Assembly: GCF_964332355.1 (NCBI RefSeq)
Contig: NZ_OZ201293.1
Location: 2,108,001 to 2,172,000, forward strand
Reading direction: 5' to 3'
Length of the DNA stretch: 64,000 nucleotides
Origin: Imbroritus primus
GTDB taxonomy: Bacteria > Pseudomonadota > Gammaproteobacteria > Burkholderiales > Burkholderiaceae
The translations under genes and the position numbers were made by a program. The notes below the pieces were generated by a model. It had not been told where the DNA came from. It worked only from the letters and a program-made list of their open reading frames with translations, and did not search any database. Shown here piece by piece: positions 16,421-26,147 of the stretch; the first letter of the stretch is position 1, and every line of letters begins with the position of its first letter.

Positions 16421-17650
16421 CTAGAACGCCTCGGACTCCGGCGCGAGCATCGACTGCGCCGTGCGGTGCGCGAGGATGGCCAGCGCCGGCAGGGTCTTGC
16501 CCTCCAGCAGTTCGAGAAAGGCGCCGCCACCCGTCGAGATGTAGTCGATGCGGTCAGCAATGCCGTACCTGGCAATCGCCGCCAGTGTGTCGCCGCCGCC
16601 TGCCACCGAAAAGGCGCGCGACGCGGCAATGGCCTCGGCGAGCGCACGCGTGCCCTGCCCGAACTGCTCGATCTCGAACACCCCGACCGGGCCGTTCCAG
16701 ACGATCGTGCCGGCCTGCGCGATCTGCGCGGCCAGTTTTTCCGCAGTCCGCGGGCCGATATCGAGAATCAGGTCATCCTCTGCGACCTCCGCGGCATCTA
16801 CGACACGCGCCTCGGCATCCGCCGACAGCGTCTTGGCGACCACCACGTCCTCGGGAATCGGCACAGCCGCACCACGGGCGCGCATGGTGTCGATGATGCG
16901 GCGCGCCTCCTCCACCAGCCCCGGCTCCGCCAGCGACTTGCCGATGGGCAGGCCGGCGGCGAGCATGAAGGTATTGGCGATGCCGCCGCCGACGATCAGT
17001 TGATCGACCTTGCTGGCCAGCGACTGCAGGATGGTGAGCTTGGTGGAGACCTTGGAGCCCGCGACGATGGCCAGCAGTGGCCGGCGCGGCGCATCAAGGG
17101 CGCGGTGCAGCGCTTCGATCTCGGCAGCCATGAGCGGGCCGGCACAGACCAGCGGGGCATACTGCGCCACGCCGTAGGTGGTGGCTTCCTTGCGGTGCGC
17201 GGTGCCGAAGGCATCATTGACATAGACATCGCACAGCGCCGCAATGGCGCGCGCCAGCGTATCGCTGTTCTTGCTCTCGCCGACGTTCAGGCGGCAGTTC
17301 TCAAGCATCACCACCTGCCCCGGCGCAACGGCGAACTGTCCGCTGGTCCAGTGGGCGAGCAGGCGCACATCCTGCCCCAGCAATTCCGACAAGCGCCGGC
17401 ACACGGGTGCCAGACTGTCGCGCAGGGCGCGCTCGCCTTCCACCGGGCGGCCCAGGTGCGAGGTCACCATGACCGAGGCGCCGGCGTCGAGGCACTGGCG
17501 AATGGCCGGCGCGGAGGCACGGATGCGCGTGTCGTCGGTGATCTCGCCCTGCGCGTCGAGCGGCACATTCAGGTCGGCGCGGATCAGCACCCGCTTGCCG
17601 GCGATGGCGCCCTGCGCGAGCAGTTCGCCAAGCGTGACGATGGTCTCCAT
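16421..17650 (-). CDS. cbbK: Phosphoglycerate kinase
   Basis: Phosphoglycerate kinase of 409 residues, phosphorylating 3-phosphoglycerate made by RubisCO. The N-terminal substrate loop VLIRADLNVPLD, the basic patch TSHLGRPVEGE, the SKVSTKLTIL hinge and the nucleotide-loop GPVGVFEIEQF with terminal STGGGAFLELLEGKTLPAL are intact. Also serves glycolysis if no other pgk exists. It lies ten bases after gap in the operon. Confidence 0.96.
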   Translation of the reverse strand: METIVTLGELLAQGAIAGKRVLIRADLNVPLDAQGEITDDTRIRASAPAIRQCLDAGASVMVTSHLGRPVEGERALRDSLAPVCRRLSELLGQDVRLLAHWTSGQFAVAPGQVVMLENCRLNVGESKNSDTLARAIAALCDVYVNDAFGTAHRKEATTYGVAQYAPLVCAGPLMAAEIEALHRALDAPRRPLLAIVAGSKVSTKLTILQSLASKVDQLIVGGGIANTFMLAAGLPIGKSLAEPGLVEEARRIIDTMRARGAAVPIPEDVVVAKTLSADAEARVVDAAEVAEDDLILDIGPRTAEKLAAQIAQAGTIVWNGPVGVFEIEQFGQGTRALAEAIAASRAFSVAGGGDTLAAIARYGIADRIDYISTGGGAFLELLEGKTLPALAILAHRTAQSMLAPESEAF

Positions 17651-17660
17651 GGCTGCCTCC

Positions 17661-18686
17661 TCAACGCGCTGTGGCTGCTTGCGGCAACATCAGGGCCACG
17701 GTGGTATCGAGCATGCGGTTGGAGAAACCCCACTCGTTGTCGTACCAGCTCGAGACCTTCACCAGGTTGCCCTGCACCTTCGTCAGCGTCGCATCGAACG
17801 TCGACGAGGCCGGATTGTGGTTGAAGTCCACCGACACCAGCGGCGCCGTGTTGTAACCCAGGATGCCCTTGAGCGAACCTTCCGACGCGTCCTTCAGGAT
17901 GCCGTTGACTTCATCCACCGTGGTGTCGCGCTTGGCCACGAACGTCAGGTCGACGATCGACACGTTGATCGTCGGCACGCGGATCGCAAAACCATCCAGC
18001 TTGCCGTTCAGTTCCGGCAGCACCAGGCCAACCGCGGCGGCCGCACCGGTCTTGGTCGGGATCATCGACTGCGTGGCCGAGCGCGCGCGGCGCAGGTCTT
18101 CGTGCATGACGTCGGTCAGCACCTGGTCGTTGGTGTAGGCGTGGATGGTGGTCATCAGGCCGCTTACGACGCCAAGCTTGTCATGCAGCGGCTTGACCAG
18201 CGGGGCCAGGCAGTTGGTGGTGCACGAGGCGTTGGAGATGACGGTGTCGCTGGCCTTGAGGACGTCATGGTTGACGCCGTACACGATGGTGGCGTCGACA
18301 TCCTTGCCGCCCGGGGCGGAGATGATGACTTTCTTGGCGCCGCCCTTGAGGTGGGCCGAGGCCTTTTCCTTGCTGGTAAAGAAGCCGGTGCACTCGAGCA
18401 CGACGTCGACGCCCAGCTCGCCCCACGGCAGTTCGGCCGGGTTGCGGTTGGCCAGCACGCGGATCTTGTCGCCATTCACCACCATGAAATCACCCTCGAC
18501 CGCGACCGTGCCCGGGAACTTGCCGTGGGCGGTGTCGTACTGCGTCAGGTGGGCGTTGGCCTTGACATCACCCAGGTCGTTGATCGCAACGATCTCGATA
18601 TCGTGTTTCTTGCCGCCTTCATAGTGCGCGCGCAGAATGTTCCGGCCGATACGGCCATAGCCGTTGATGGCTACCTTGATGGTCAT
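17661..18686 (-). CDS. cbbG: Glyceraldehyde-3-phosphate dehydrogenase, type I
   Basis: A 341-residue GAPDH reducing 1,3-bisphosphoglycerate. The Rossmann start AINGYGRIGRNILR, catalytic ISNASCTTNCLAPL (Cys155) and RVPTINVSIVDLTF followed by WYDNEWGFSNRML are as expected. Asp38 in INDLGD is of the kind favouring NAD, but cofactor use cannot be settled from this. It sits between cbbZ and cbbK; the 76-base gap before it is the longest inside this half of the operon. Confidence 0.96.
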   Translation of the reverse strand: MTIKVAINGYGRIGRNILRAHYEGGKKHDIEIVAINDLGDVKANAHLTQYDTAHGKFPGTVAVEGDFMVVNGDKIRVLANRNPAELPWGELGVDVVLECTGFFTSKEKASAHLKGGAKKVIISAPGGKDVDATIVYGVNHDVLKASDTVISNASCTTNCLAPLVKPLHDKLGVVSGLMTTIHAYTNDQVLTDVMHEDLRRARSATQSMIPTKTGAAAAVGLVLPELNGKLDGFAIRVPTINVSIVDLTFVAKRDTTVDEVNGILKDASEGSLKGILGYNTAPLVSVDFNHNPASSTFDATLTKVQGNLVKVSSWYDNEWGFSNRMLDTTVALMLPQAATAR

Positions 18687-18762
18687 CTGGTGTCTCCGGG
18701 AAAGTGTGGATGCAGGAAATCTGGGGAATCCGGGTAGGCGGAATGGCGCTCCGCCGTGGTGG

Positions 18763-19479
18763 TCAGGCGGCCGGTTGCAAGCGGTGCTCCGCCAGCAGCG
18801 CTGGCAAGGCCTCGAACGAATCGATCAGCCAGTCGCCGCCCAGGGCGTCGGGCCCGTCCGGGCCGGCATAGCCGTAGCGGACGATGGCGACCGGCACCCC
18901 GGCGGCGCGCGCGGCGGCGACATCCACCGCCGAATCGCCAATCAGCAACGCATGCGCGGGTGACACGCCCAGCAGGCGGCAGGCATGCAGCAGCGGCTCG
19001 GGATGCGGTTTCATGTGGACCAGCGTGTCGCCGCCGATCAGCACCTCGCACCACGTATCGAGTCCGGTCAGCGCCAATAGCGGTGTGGCCAGTGCTTCCG
19101 GCTTGTTGGTCACGCAGGCGATGCGATAACCGAGCCGGACCAGCGCATCGAGCCCGGCCTCGACACCAGCGAACACCTGCCCCATGCGGCCGTTTACGGC
19201 CAGGTAGTGACGTTCGAAGACCGCCTGCGCCTCCACCGGATCGACCGCAAGCTGTGCGGTTTCCAGCGTACGCCGGACCAGGTTGGGCACACCTTTGCCG
19301 ATGAAGCCCTTGACCATCGCGAACGGCAGCGGAAACGCACCCAGTTCGTCGAGCATGCGATTCGCCGCTACCACAATGTCCTCGGCGGTATCGACGAGCG
19401 TGCCGTCGAGATCAACCAAGACGGCGCGCGGCAATCCGTCCGACATGGCGCCCGGCGAGGCGTTCGGTGTACGACTCAT
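18763..19479 (-). CDS. cbbZ: Phosphoglycolate phosphatase
   Basis: A 238-residue HAD phosphatase removing phosphate from 2-phosphoglycolate, the product of the RubisCO oxygenase reaction, and so opening photorespiratory salvage. Motif I is VLVDLDGTLVDTAEDI, motif II in CVTNKPEALAT, the conserved Lys in VHMKPHPEPLL and motif III in LLIGDSAVDVAAA. The start overlaps the cbbT stop by four bases (ATGA), implying coupled translation. Confidence 0.93.
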   Translation of the reverse strand: MSRTPNASPGAMSDGLPRAVLVDLDGTLVDTAEDIVVAANRMLDELGAFPLPFAMVKGFIGKGVPNLVRRTLETAQLAVDPVEAQAVFERHYLAVNGRMGQVFAGVEAGLDALVRLGYRIACVTNKPEALATPLLALTGLDTWCEVLIGGDTLVHMKPHPEPLLHACRLLGVSPAHALLIGDSAVDVAAARAAGVPVAIVRYGYAGPDGPDALGGDWLIDSFEALPALLAEHRLQPAA

Positions 19480-21506
19480 GACTGTACCCTCGCGAGTCCC
19501 AGCGCAGCGGCCGCGACATGCTCGGCCGTCAGGCCGAAGTGGCGGTACAGCGCATCGGCCGGCGCGGACTCGCCGAAGCGGTCAAGACCAAGCGCCACGC
19601 CGGATTCGCCCACCACGGGCCGCCAGAACCAGGTAACACCGGCTTCGATGCTGAGTCGCGGCACGCCGGGCGGCAGCACGCTGTCGCGGTAGGCGGCATC
19701 CTGTTCGTAGAACACTTCCACGCACGGCATCGACACCACCCGGGCGGCGACGCCGCCCTCACCCAGGGCGCGTGCGGCCGCAGCGGCGATCTCGACTTCC
19801 GAACCGGTGGCGATCAGCACGACCTCGGGGATCGCGGGGGTATCGGCCAGCACGTAGCCACCCCGGCGGATCGCGACGATCTGCTGGGCGCTGCGCGCGA
19901 ACGGCGTGAGCCCCTGGCGCGACAGCAGCAGGCAGGACGGCCCGCTGTCGCGCCGCAGCGCGGCCAGCCAGGCCACCGCCGTCTCGACACCATCGCAAGG
20001 GCGCCATACGCGGTTGTTCGGAATCAGCCGCAACGTCGCAGCATGTTCGACCGGCTGGTGCGTGGGACCATCCTCGCCGAGGCCGATGGAATCGTGCGTC
20101 AGCACATGGATGACGCGCTTGCGCATCAGCGCGGCCATGCGGATGGCATTGCGCGAGTAATCGGAAAACGTCATGAAGGTGCCGCCGTAGGGAATGAACC
20201 CGCCATGCAGCGCCACACCGTTCATGATCGCCGCCATGCCGAACTCACGTACGCCATAGCTGACATAGTTGCCGGCTTTCCTGTCTTGTCCAGCATGGTT
20301 GACCCACACGGAGGCCTTGACGTTAGTGAGATTGGAGCCCGACAGGTCGGCCGAGCCACCGAGCAGTTCGGGCAGTTCGCCGACCAACGTCTCCAGCGTC
20401 AGCTGCGAGGCCTTGCGCGTGGCGATCTTCTGCCGCAGTGGACTGTTATCGGCGAGCAGCGCCATGACATCGCTTTCCAGCGACTCGGGCAGTTCGCCTT
20501 GCATGCGGCGCATCAGGTCTGCCGCGAGGTCGGGATAGGTTGCGCGGTAGTGGGCGAAACGCGTGTTCCACTCGGTTTCCAGTTGCCGGCCGCGCGTGCG
20601 CGCATCCCAGGCGCCCGCGACATCGGGCGGCACCTCGAACGGTGCGGCGGTCCAGCCGAGCGTGTCGCGCATGGCGGCGATCTCATCGGCACCCAGCGGC
20701 GCGCCATGCACGTCATGCCCGCCAGCCTTGGTGGGCGCGCCCTTGCCGATGACAGTCTTGCAGCAGATCAGCGTGGGCCGCGCGGTGTCGGCCTTGGCAT
20801 CTGCGATGGCCTGATCGATGGCAGTGGCATCGTGGCCGTCGATATTGTCGATCACCTGCCAGCCGTAAGCGCGGAAGCGTGCCGGCGTATCGTCGGCGAA
20901 CCAGCCAGCGACATCGCCGTCGATGGAGATGCCGTTGTCGTCGTACAGGCAGATCAGCTTGCCCAACCCTAACGTGCCGGCAAGTGAGCACACCTCGTGG
21001 CTGATGCCTTCCATCAGGCAGCCATCGCCGAGGAACACATAGGTGTAGTGATCGACCACGGCGTGGCCATCGCGGTTGTAGGTCGCGGCCAGCAGCTGCT
21101 CGGCCAGCGCCATGCCGACGGCATTGGCCAGCCCCTGCCCGAGCGGCCCGGTGGTGGTCTCGACGCCGGGCGTGACATCGACTTCCGGATGCCCGGGCGT
21201 AAGCGCGTGCAGCTGGCGGAACTGCTGCAGCTGCGCCATCGGCAGCGCATAGCCGGTGAGGTGCAGCAGCGCATATAGCAACATCGAGCCATGGCCATTC
21301 GACAGCACGAAACGGTCACGGTCGACCCAGCCCGGATTGGCGGGGTTGTGGCGCAGGTGGCGACGCCACAGGACCTCGGCCATCTCGGCCATGCCCATGG
21401 GCGCGCCGGGATGGCCGGACTTGGCCTTCTCCACGGCATCGGCAGCCAGGAAACGCAGGGCGTTGGCGCAGCGCACGTCCTGCTTCATGCGATCGGGTGC
21501 ATTCAT
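19476..21506 (-). CDS. cbbT: Transketolase
   Basis: A thiamine diphosphate-dependent transketolase of 676 residues, full length for the family, moving two-carbon units in ribulose bisphosphate regeneration. FLAADAVEKAKSGHPGAPMG, the thiamine site GDGCLMEGISHEVCSLAG with a downstream Asn in LYDDNGISIDG, and THDSIGLGEDGPTHQPVEH are all present. Start ATG 21506 gives the standard N-terminus. Followed by cbbZ with a four-base overlap. Confidence 0.96.
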   Translation of the reverse strand: MNAPDRMKQDVRCANALRFLAADAVEKAKSGHPGAPMGMAEMAEVLWRRHLRHNPANPGWVDRDRFVLSNGHGSMLLYALLHLTGYALPMAQLQQFRQLHALTPGHPEVDVTPGVETTTGPLGQGLANAVGMALAEQLLAATYNRDGHAVVDHYTYVFLGDGCLMEGISHEVCSLAGTLGLGKLICLYDDNGISIDGDVAGWFADDTPARFRAYGWQVIDNIDGHDATAIDQAIADAKADTARPTLICCKTVIGKGAPTKAGGHDVHGAPLGADEIAAMRDTLGWTAAPFEVPPDVAGAWDARTRGRQLETEWNTRFAHYRATYPDLAADLMRRMQGELPESLESDVMALLADNSPLRQKIATRKASQLTLETLVGELPELLGGSADLSGSNLTNVKASVWVNHAGQDRKAGNYVSYGVREFGMAAIMNGVALHGGFIPYGGTFMTFSDYSRNAIRMAALMRKRVIHVLTHDSIGLGEDGPTHQPVEHAATLRLIPNNRVWRPCDGVETAVAWLAALRRDSGPSCLLLSRQGLTPFARSAQQIVAIRRGGYVLADTPAIPEVVLIATGSEVEIAAAAARALGEGGVAARVVSMPCVEVFYEQDAAYRDSVLPPGVPRLSIEAGVTWFWRPVVGESGVALGLDRFGESAPADALYRHFGLTAEHVAAAALGLARVQS

Positions 21507-21579
21507 CTCAAATCCTCAAGGCAACTCGGGTACGACGGGCCGTATTACTGGCCACACCAGGGCCACACCGCAGACCACA

Positions 21580-22458
21580 CTACAGGCCGGCGCGCTTGCG
21601 CTGTTCCATCATGCGCAGCACGAATGGCGTGAAAATCAGCTGCATGGCCAGTTCCATCTTGCCGCCCGGCACAACGATGGTGTTCGCGCGCGACATGAAG
21701 GAATCGTGGATCATGCTCAGCAGGTACTGGAAGTCGATGCCCTTGGGATTGGCAAAGCGGATCACCACCATGCTCTCGTCCGGCGCGGGAATCTCGCGGG
21801 CGATGAATGGATTGGAGGTATCCACGCACGGCACGCGCTGGAAGTTGACATGCGTGTGCGTAAACTGCGGACAGATGTAGTTCACGTAATCCGGCATGCG
21901 CCGCAGGATGGTGTCGGTGACAGCCTCAGTGGAATAGCCGCGCTGCGACTTGTCGCGCCACAGCTTCTGGATCCATTCGAGATTGATCACGGGCACCACG
22001 CCGATCAGCAGGTTGGGATAGCGCGCGATGTTCACCTTGTCGGTCACCACGCCGCCGTGCAGTCCTTCGTAGAACAGCAGATCGGTGTCATCGGGAATCG
22101 ATTCCCACGGCGTGAAGGTGCCGGGCGGCTGGCCGAACGGTGCCGCTTCCTCGGGGCTGTGCAGGTAGTGCCGGAACTGGCCGGTGCCGCTCTCCGAGTA
22201 GGTGCGAAACAGATTCTCCAGCTCGCCGAACAGATTGGTATCCGGCCCGAAGTGGCTGAAGTTCTTGTTGCCCTGCTGCTCGGCATCCTGCATGCGCTGC
22301 TTCATCTCGGCGCGGTCGTACTTGTGGAAGCTGTCGCCTTCGATGAGGGCAGCCTTCACGCCTTCGCGGCGGAAGATGTTCTGGAACGTCCGGGTCACGG
22401 ACGAAGTGCCGGCGCCGGACGAACCGGTAATGGCAATGATGGGATAACGCTCGGACAT
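21580..22458 (-). CDS. cbbP: Phosphoribulokinase
   Basis: Proteobacterial (class I) phosphoribulokinase of 292 residues that makes ribulose 1,5-bisphosphate, the RubisCO substrate, and is a diagnostic Calvin cycle enzyme. The Walker A loop is IIAITGSSGAGTSSVTRTF (about residues 7-25), followed by the substrate region VKAALIEGDSFHKYDRAEM and DLLFYEGLHGGV. ATG 22458 is preceded by GAGG at good distance. It lies ten bases downstream of cbbF. Confidence 0.96.
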   Translation of the reverse strand: MSERYPIIAITGSSGAGTSSVTRTFQNIFRREGVKAALIEGDSFHKYDRAEMKQRMQDAEQQGNKNFSHFGPDTNLFGELENLFRTYSESGTGQFRHYLHSPEEAAPFGQPPGTFTPWESIPDDTDLLFYEGLHGGVVTDKVNIARYPNLLIGVVPVINLEWIQKLWRDKSQRGYSTEAVTDTILRRMPDYVNYICPQFTHTHVNFQRVPCVDTSNPFIAREIPAPDESMVVIRFANPKGIDFQYLLSMIHDSFMSRANTIVVPGGKMELAMQLIFTPFVLRMMEQRKRAGL

Positions 22459-22468
22459 GATGGTGACC

Positions 22469-23557
22469 TCAGGCGGACAGGCGGAACAGGCTGCGCTCGT
22501 TGAACAGCGGGTTGGGCAACTCCGCGCCCGGCAGCTCGTGGTGATAGCGCTCGATGCGTTCGACCTCGCTGCGCGAACCGAATACCACGCCGATGCGCTG
22601 GTGCAAAGACGTCGGCTGCACATCGAGGATCGGCTCGCGCCCCGTACTGGCGCGGCCGCCGGCCTGCTCCATGATGAAGCCGATCGGATTGGCCTCGTAC
22701 AGCAGACGCAGGCGCCCTGGCTTGGTGAGGTCCTTGGTGTCACGCGGATACATGAAGACCCCGCCACGCATCAGGATGCGGTGTGCCTCGGCCACCATCG
22801 AGGCGATCCAGCGCATATTGAAATCCTTGCCCCGTGAGCCCGACTTGCCCGCCAGGCATTCCGACACGTACTGGCGGATCGGCGGTTCCCAGAAGCGGCT
22901 GTTGGAGGCGTTGATGGCGAATTCCTGCGTTTCCTCCGGCACGCGCATGTCCGGATGCGTGAGCATGAAGTCGTACAGGTTGGGATCGAGCGTAAAGCCA
23001 TGCACGCCATTGCCGACCGTCAGTACCAGCATGGTGGTCGGCCCATAGAGTGCATAACCGGCGGCGACCTGCTCGCGTCCGGCCTGCAGGAAATCGGTGT
23101 CAGTGACGTCGCGCCCGCCCTCGCCTGTACCCTCGGGTGCACGCAGGATAGAAAAGATGCTACCGACCGACACATTGACGTCGATATTCGACGAGCCATC
23201 CAGCGGATCGAACACCAGCAGGTACTTGCCGCGCGGATATGGCGCGGGGATCTGGTACGGCTGTTCCATTTCCTCTGACGCCATGCCGGCCAGGCTGCCG
23301 CCCCATTCGCTTACGCGGATGAAGGCCTGGTTGCTGAGCACGTCCAGCTTCTGCTGCGTTTCGCCCTGCACGTTGATGGCGCCGTCGGCGCTGCCGTGCA
23401 TGCCGCCCAACGCACCGAAGGCGACGCCGCGCGCAATCTGCTTGCAGGCTGTCGCCACGTCGAGGATGAGCGCATTGAAATCGCCGCGGGCGTCGGGAAA
23501 GCGGCGGCGCTCCTCGATGAGGAACTGCGTCAGGGTCTTGCGCTGGTGGAATGGCAT
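22469..23557 (-). CDS. cbbF: Fructose-1,6-bisphosphatase class I
   Basis: A 362-residue class I FBPase, usually also sedoheptulose bisphosphatase in this operon type. The metal site LLVFDPLDGSSNIDVNVSVG (Asp117, Asp120), the ASNSRFWEPPIRQYV segment and the terminal MEQAGGRASTGREPILD are typical. The first 28 bases of the gene overlap the 3' end of cbbE, a larger overlap than at the other junctions. Confidence 0.95.
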   Translation of the reverse strand: MPFHQRKTLTQFLIEERRRFPDARGDFNALILDVATACKQIARGVAFGALGGMHGSADGAINVQGETQQKLDVLSNQAFIRVSEWGGSLAGMASEEMEQPYQIPAPYPRGKYLLVFDPLDGSSNIDVNVSVGSIFSILRAPEGTGEGGRDVTDTDFLQAGREQVAAGYALYGPTTMLVLTVGNGVHGFTLDPNLYDFMLTHPDMRVPEETQEFAINASNSRFWEPPIRQYVSECLAGKSGSRGKDFNMRWIASMVAEAHRILMRGGVFMYPRDTKDLTKPGRLRLLYEANPIGFIMEQAGGRASTGREPILDVQPTSLHQRIGVVFGSRSEVERIERYHHELPGAELPNPLFNERSLFRLSA

Positions 23558-24393
23558 GATGCGTCTCCCGTGGTCTTATCGTATATAGGCTTGAAATCGT
23601 CTTCCGGTATCTGTGGCCTGTCGTGCCGCATGCCTGCCGCGGCCTGATCGCGCAGGCGCTGCATGACACCGTGGTAGCCGCCGCCGGCCTCGGGCGCATC
23701 GGGCGCGCCGAACACGGCGCTGCCGGCCACGAAGGTGTCGGCCCCCGCGCGCGCGATGGCGGCGATGTTGTCGGTCTTGACGCCGCCATCCACTTCGAGC
23801 CAGACCGGCTGGCCGCCAGTGGCGCGGTGCACGTCGATGCGCTCGCGCACGTCGCGCAGCTTGGCAAGCGTGCCTGGAATGAATCGCTGGCCCCCGAAAC
23901 CCGGGTTCACGCTCATCAGCAACACCATGTCGAGCTTGTCGAGCGTGTGGTCGAGCCAGTGGGTCGGCGTGGCGGGATTGAGCACCAGGCCTGCCTTGCA
24001 GCCATGCTCGCGGATCAGCGCCAGCGTGCGGTCGACATGACGGCTGGCTTCCGGATGGAAGGTGATGATGTCGGCGCCGGCCTTGGCGAACATGGGAATC
24101 AGTGCGTCCACCGGCTCGACCATCAGGTGCACGTCGATGGGAATCGAGACATGCGGCCGGATGGCCTCGCACACCAGCGGGCCGATGGTGAGGTTGGGCA
24201 CGTAATGGTTGTCCATGACATCGAAGTGCACGAGCGCCGCGCCGGCCGCCTCGATGGCGCGCACCTCTTCGCCGAGCCGCGCGAAGTCGGCGGACAGGAT
24301 GGAAGGCGCAATGCGGACATCGACGCCCGACCCCGGCGTCGCTCCATGTGCGCCCTCCGGCGCGGCAGGTGGATTCCAGACGTGCCGATTCAT
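23530..24393 (-). CDS. cbbE: Ribulose-phosphate 3-epimerase
   Basis: Ribulose-5-phosphate/xylulose-5-phosphate epimerase, a TIM barrel of 287 residues. RIAPSILSADFARLGEE, VHFDVMDNHYVPNLTIGP (metal His and Asp), MSVNPGFGGQRF and EVDGGVKTDNI are intact. It is longer than typical epimerases (about 225-240) by an N-terminal stretch of roughly 26 residues and a C-terminal tail of about 35; the tail is partly shared in another frame with cbbF. ATG 24393 stands just before the end of cbbY. Confidence 0.94.
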   Translation of the reverse strand: MNRHVWNPPAAPEGAHGATPGSGVDVRIAPSILSADFARLGEEVRAIEAAGAALVHFDVMDNHYVPNLTIGPLVCEAIRPHVSIPIDVHLMVEPVDALIPMFAKAGADIITFHPEASRHVDRTLALIREHGCKAGLVLNPATPTHWLDHTLDKLDMVLLMSVNPGFGGQRFIPGTLAKLRDVRERIDVHRATGGQPVWLEVDGGVKTDNIAAIARAGADTFVAGSAVFGAPDAPEAGGGYHGVMQRLRDQAAAGMRHDRPQIPEDDFKPIYDKTTGDASCHSTSARP

Positions 24394-24394
24394 C

Positions 24395-25156
24395 TCATGC
24401 GGCCTCGAACAGTGTGCCGTGGTGCCAACGCCGTAGCGCCTCCAGATCGACCCACGGATGCTGCGCACCCGGCAGCAGCTGGATGGGTTCGTCGGGATCG
24501 CCGAGGCTCGGCAGCACCACGAGCGCCTCCTCGAAATGCTGATGCGAGGTGAAGGCGGTCGGCGTGATGACGGCCGGCACGCCGGCGGCCGTCGCGGCCT
24601 GCAGGCCGTTGTCGGAATCCTCGATGGCCAGGCACGACTCTGCCTCCACGCCGAGTTGCGCGATGGCGGCGAGATAGACATCGGGCGCCGGTTTCTTCAC
24701 CGGCGTGGTGCCGGCGTCGCAGATGGCGGCGAAGCGCTTGCGCCAGTCGCTGCCGAGCGGCGCTTCGAGCAGTGCATCGAGGTTGGCCGGCGTGGTGGTC
24801 GTCGCAATGGCGATGGGCACGCCGGCGGCATTGGCTTCGTCGATGAGCCGGCGGATGCCGGGCCGCAGCGGCAGCCCACCGCCGCGTACCCGTTCCGCAT
24901 AGTGACGGGTCTTGATGGCATGCACGGCGTCGATGGTCGCCGGCACGCTGCTGCCGCGCGCTTCTTCCGGATCGACCATATGCCAGTAATGCATTAGCCG
25001 CTCCTTGCCGCCAGCCACACGCAGCAGCTTGGTATACAGGGCCGGATCCCAGTGCCAGTCGAGACCGACTTCGGCAAAAGCGGCATTGAAGGCATCCAGG
25101 TGGGCGGATTCGGTATCGGCCAGGGTGCCATCGACATCGAAGATCAGGGCTTGCAT
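24395..25156 (-). CDS. cbbY: CbbY, HAD-type sugar bisphosphatase (xylulose-1,5-bisphosphatase family)
   Basis: A 253-residue HAD phosphatase. CbbY removes xylulose-1,5-bisphosphate, a misfire product that inhibits RubisCO, and works with the activase CbbX. Motif I is ALIFDVDGTLADTESAH, motif II IAIATTTTPANL, the Lys is in PVKKPAPDVYL and motif III CLAIEDSDNGLQAA. A GTG at 25162 overlaps the cbbX stop, but AAGGAG stands six bases before ATG 25156, which I take as the start. Confidence 0.93.
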   Translation of the reverse strand: MQALIFDVDGTLADTESAHLDAFNAAFAEVGLDWHWDPALYTKLLRVAGGKERLMHYWHMVDPEEARGSSVPATIDAVHAIKTRHYAERVRGGGLPLRPGIRRLIDEANAAGVPIAIATTTTPANLDALLEAPLGSDWRKRFAAICDAGTTPVKKPAPDVYLAAIAQLGVEAESCLAIEDSDNGLQAATAAGVPAVITPTAFTSHQHFEEALVVLPSLGDPDEPIQLLPGAQHPWVDLEALRRWHHGTLFEAA

Positions 25157-25158
25157 GC

Positions 25159-26070
25159 TCACTCCTTGGCGCCCGCCTGCGCGAACACGCGGCTCGCGAG
25201 CAGATCGGGGGCGGTGATGGTGGTCAGTGCGGCGTCGTCGGCCACGGCTTGCGGATCGTTGAGCAGGCGCGACGCGTGGCGCAGGCGTGCGCGGTCGAGC
25301 GCATTGCGCACGCTGCGCGCGTTGGCGAAATGTGGCTGCGCCATGCGATGGCCGAGATAGTCGGCAAACACTTCGCGGCTCTCGGCATCGAAGCAGTACT
25401 GCATGTCGTTGAGCATGAGGTCCCCAATCTGCCGCAGTTCGTCGAGCTGGTAGTCGGGGAAGTCGATGTGGTGCGCAATGCGCGACGACATGCCTGGATT
25501 CGATTCGAAGAAGCGATCCATGCGGTCCTTGTAGCCGGCCAGAATCACGACCAGATCCTCGCGGTTGTTTTCCATCACCTGCAGCAGGATCTCGATGGCT
25601 TCCTGCCCGTAGTCGCGCTCGTTCTCGGGGCGATACAGGTAGTAAGCCTCGTCGATGAACAGCACGCCGCCCATGGCCTTCTTCAGAATCTCCTTGGTCT
25701 TGGGCGCGGTGTGGCCGATGTACTGGCCAACCAGGTCGTCACGCGTCACGGCGACCAGATGCCCGCGCCGCACATAGCCCAGGCGGTGCAGGATCTCGGC
25801 CATGCGCATGGCGACCGTGGTCTTGCCGGTGCCGGGATTGCCGGTGAAGCACATGTGCAGGCTCGGGGCGCCGGCACTCAGGCCGCGCGCGCTGCGCAGG
25901 CGGTCCACGAGCAGTAACGCAGCAATGTCGCGGATGCGCGATTTCACGGGCGCGAGGCCGATCAGTTCGCGGTCGAGCTGGGCCAGCAGTTCCTGGATGC
26001 CGGACGCCGCCAGCGCTTCGCCCAGCGTGGCGGGCGGTTGCAGCTGCTCAGGGGTCTCAGGAGCGGACAT
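25159..26070 (-). CDS. cbbX: Red-type RubisCO activase CbbX
   Basis: An AAA+ ATPase of 303 residues that remodels inhibited red-type RubisCO, threading the large-subunit C-terminus. Walker A is CFTGNPGTGKTTVAMRM (residues 77-84 for the loop), the pore loop follows in DLVGQYIGHTAPKT, Walker B is GGVLFIDEAYYLY, and sensor and arginine-finger regions follow in PGMSSRIAHHI. A TTG at 26082 is in frame, but GGAG eight bases before ATG 26070 decides the start. It lies directly after cbbS, as in other form IC operons. Confidence 0.96.
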   Translation of the reverse strand: MSAPETPEQLQPPATLGEALAASGIQELLAQLDRELIGLAPVKSRIRDIAALLLVDRLRSARGLSAGAPSLHMCFTGNPGTGKTTVAMRMAEILHRLGYVRRGHLVAVTRDDLVGQYIGHTAPKTKEILKKAMGGVLFIDEAYYLYRPENERDYGQEAIEILLQVMENNREDLVVILAGYKDRMDRFFESNPGMSSRIAHHIDFPDYQLDELRQIGDLMLNDMQYCFDAESREVFADYLGHRMAQPHFANARSVRNALDRARLRHASRLLNDPQAVADDAALTTITAPDLLASRVFAQAGAKE

Positions 26071-26147
26071 GACGTTCTCCAAGGTTCAAGGCATGGGCGC
26101 GGCCCCGGCAACTGCTGCCCGGGCCGCGCGCGGGACAGGCGCGGCGC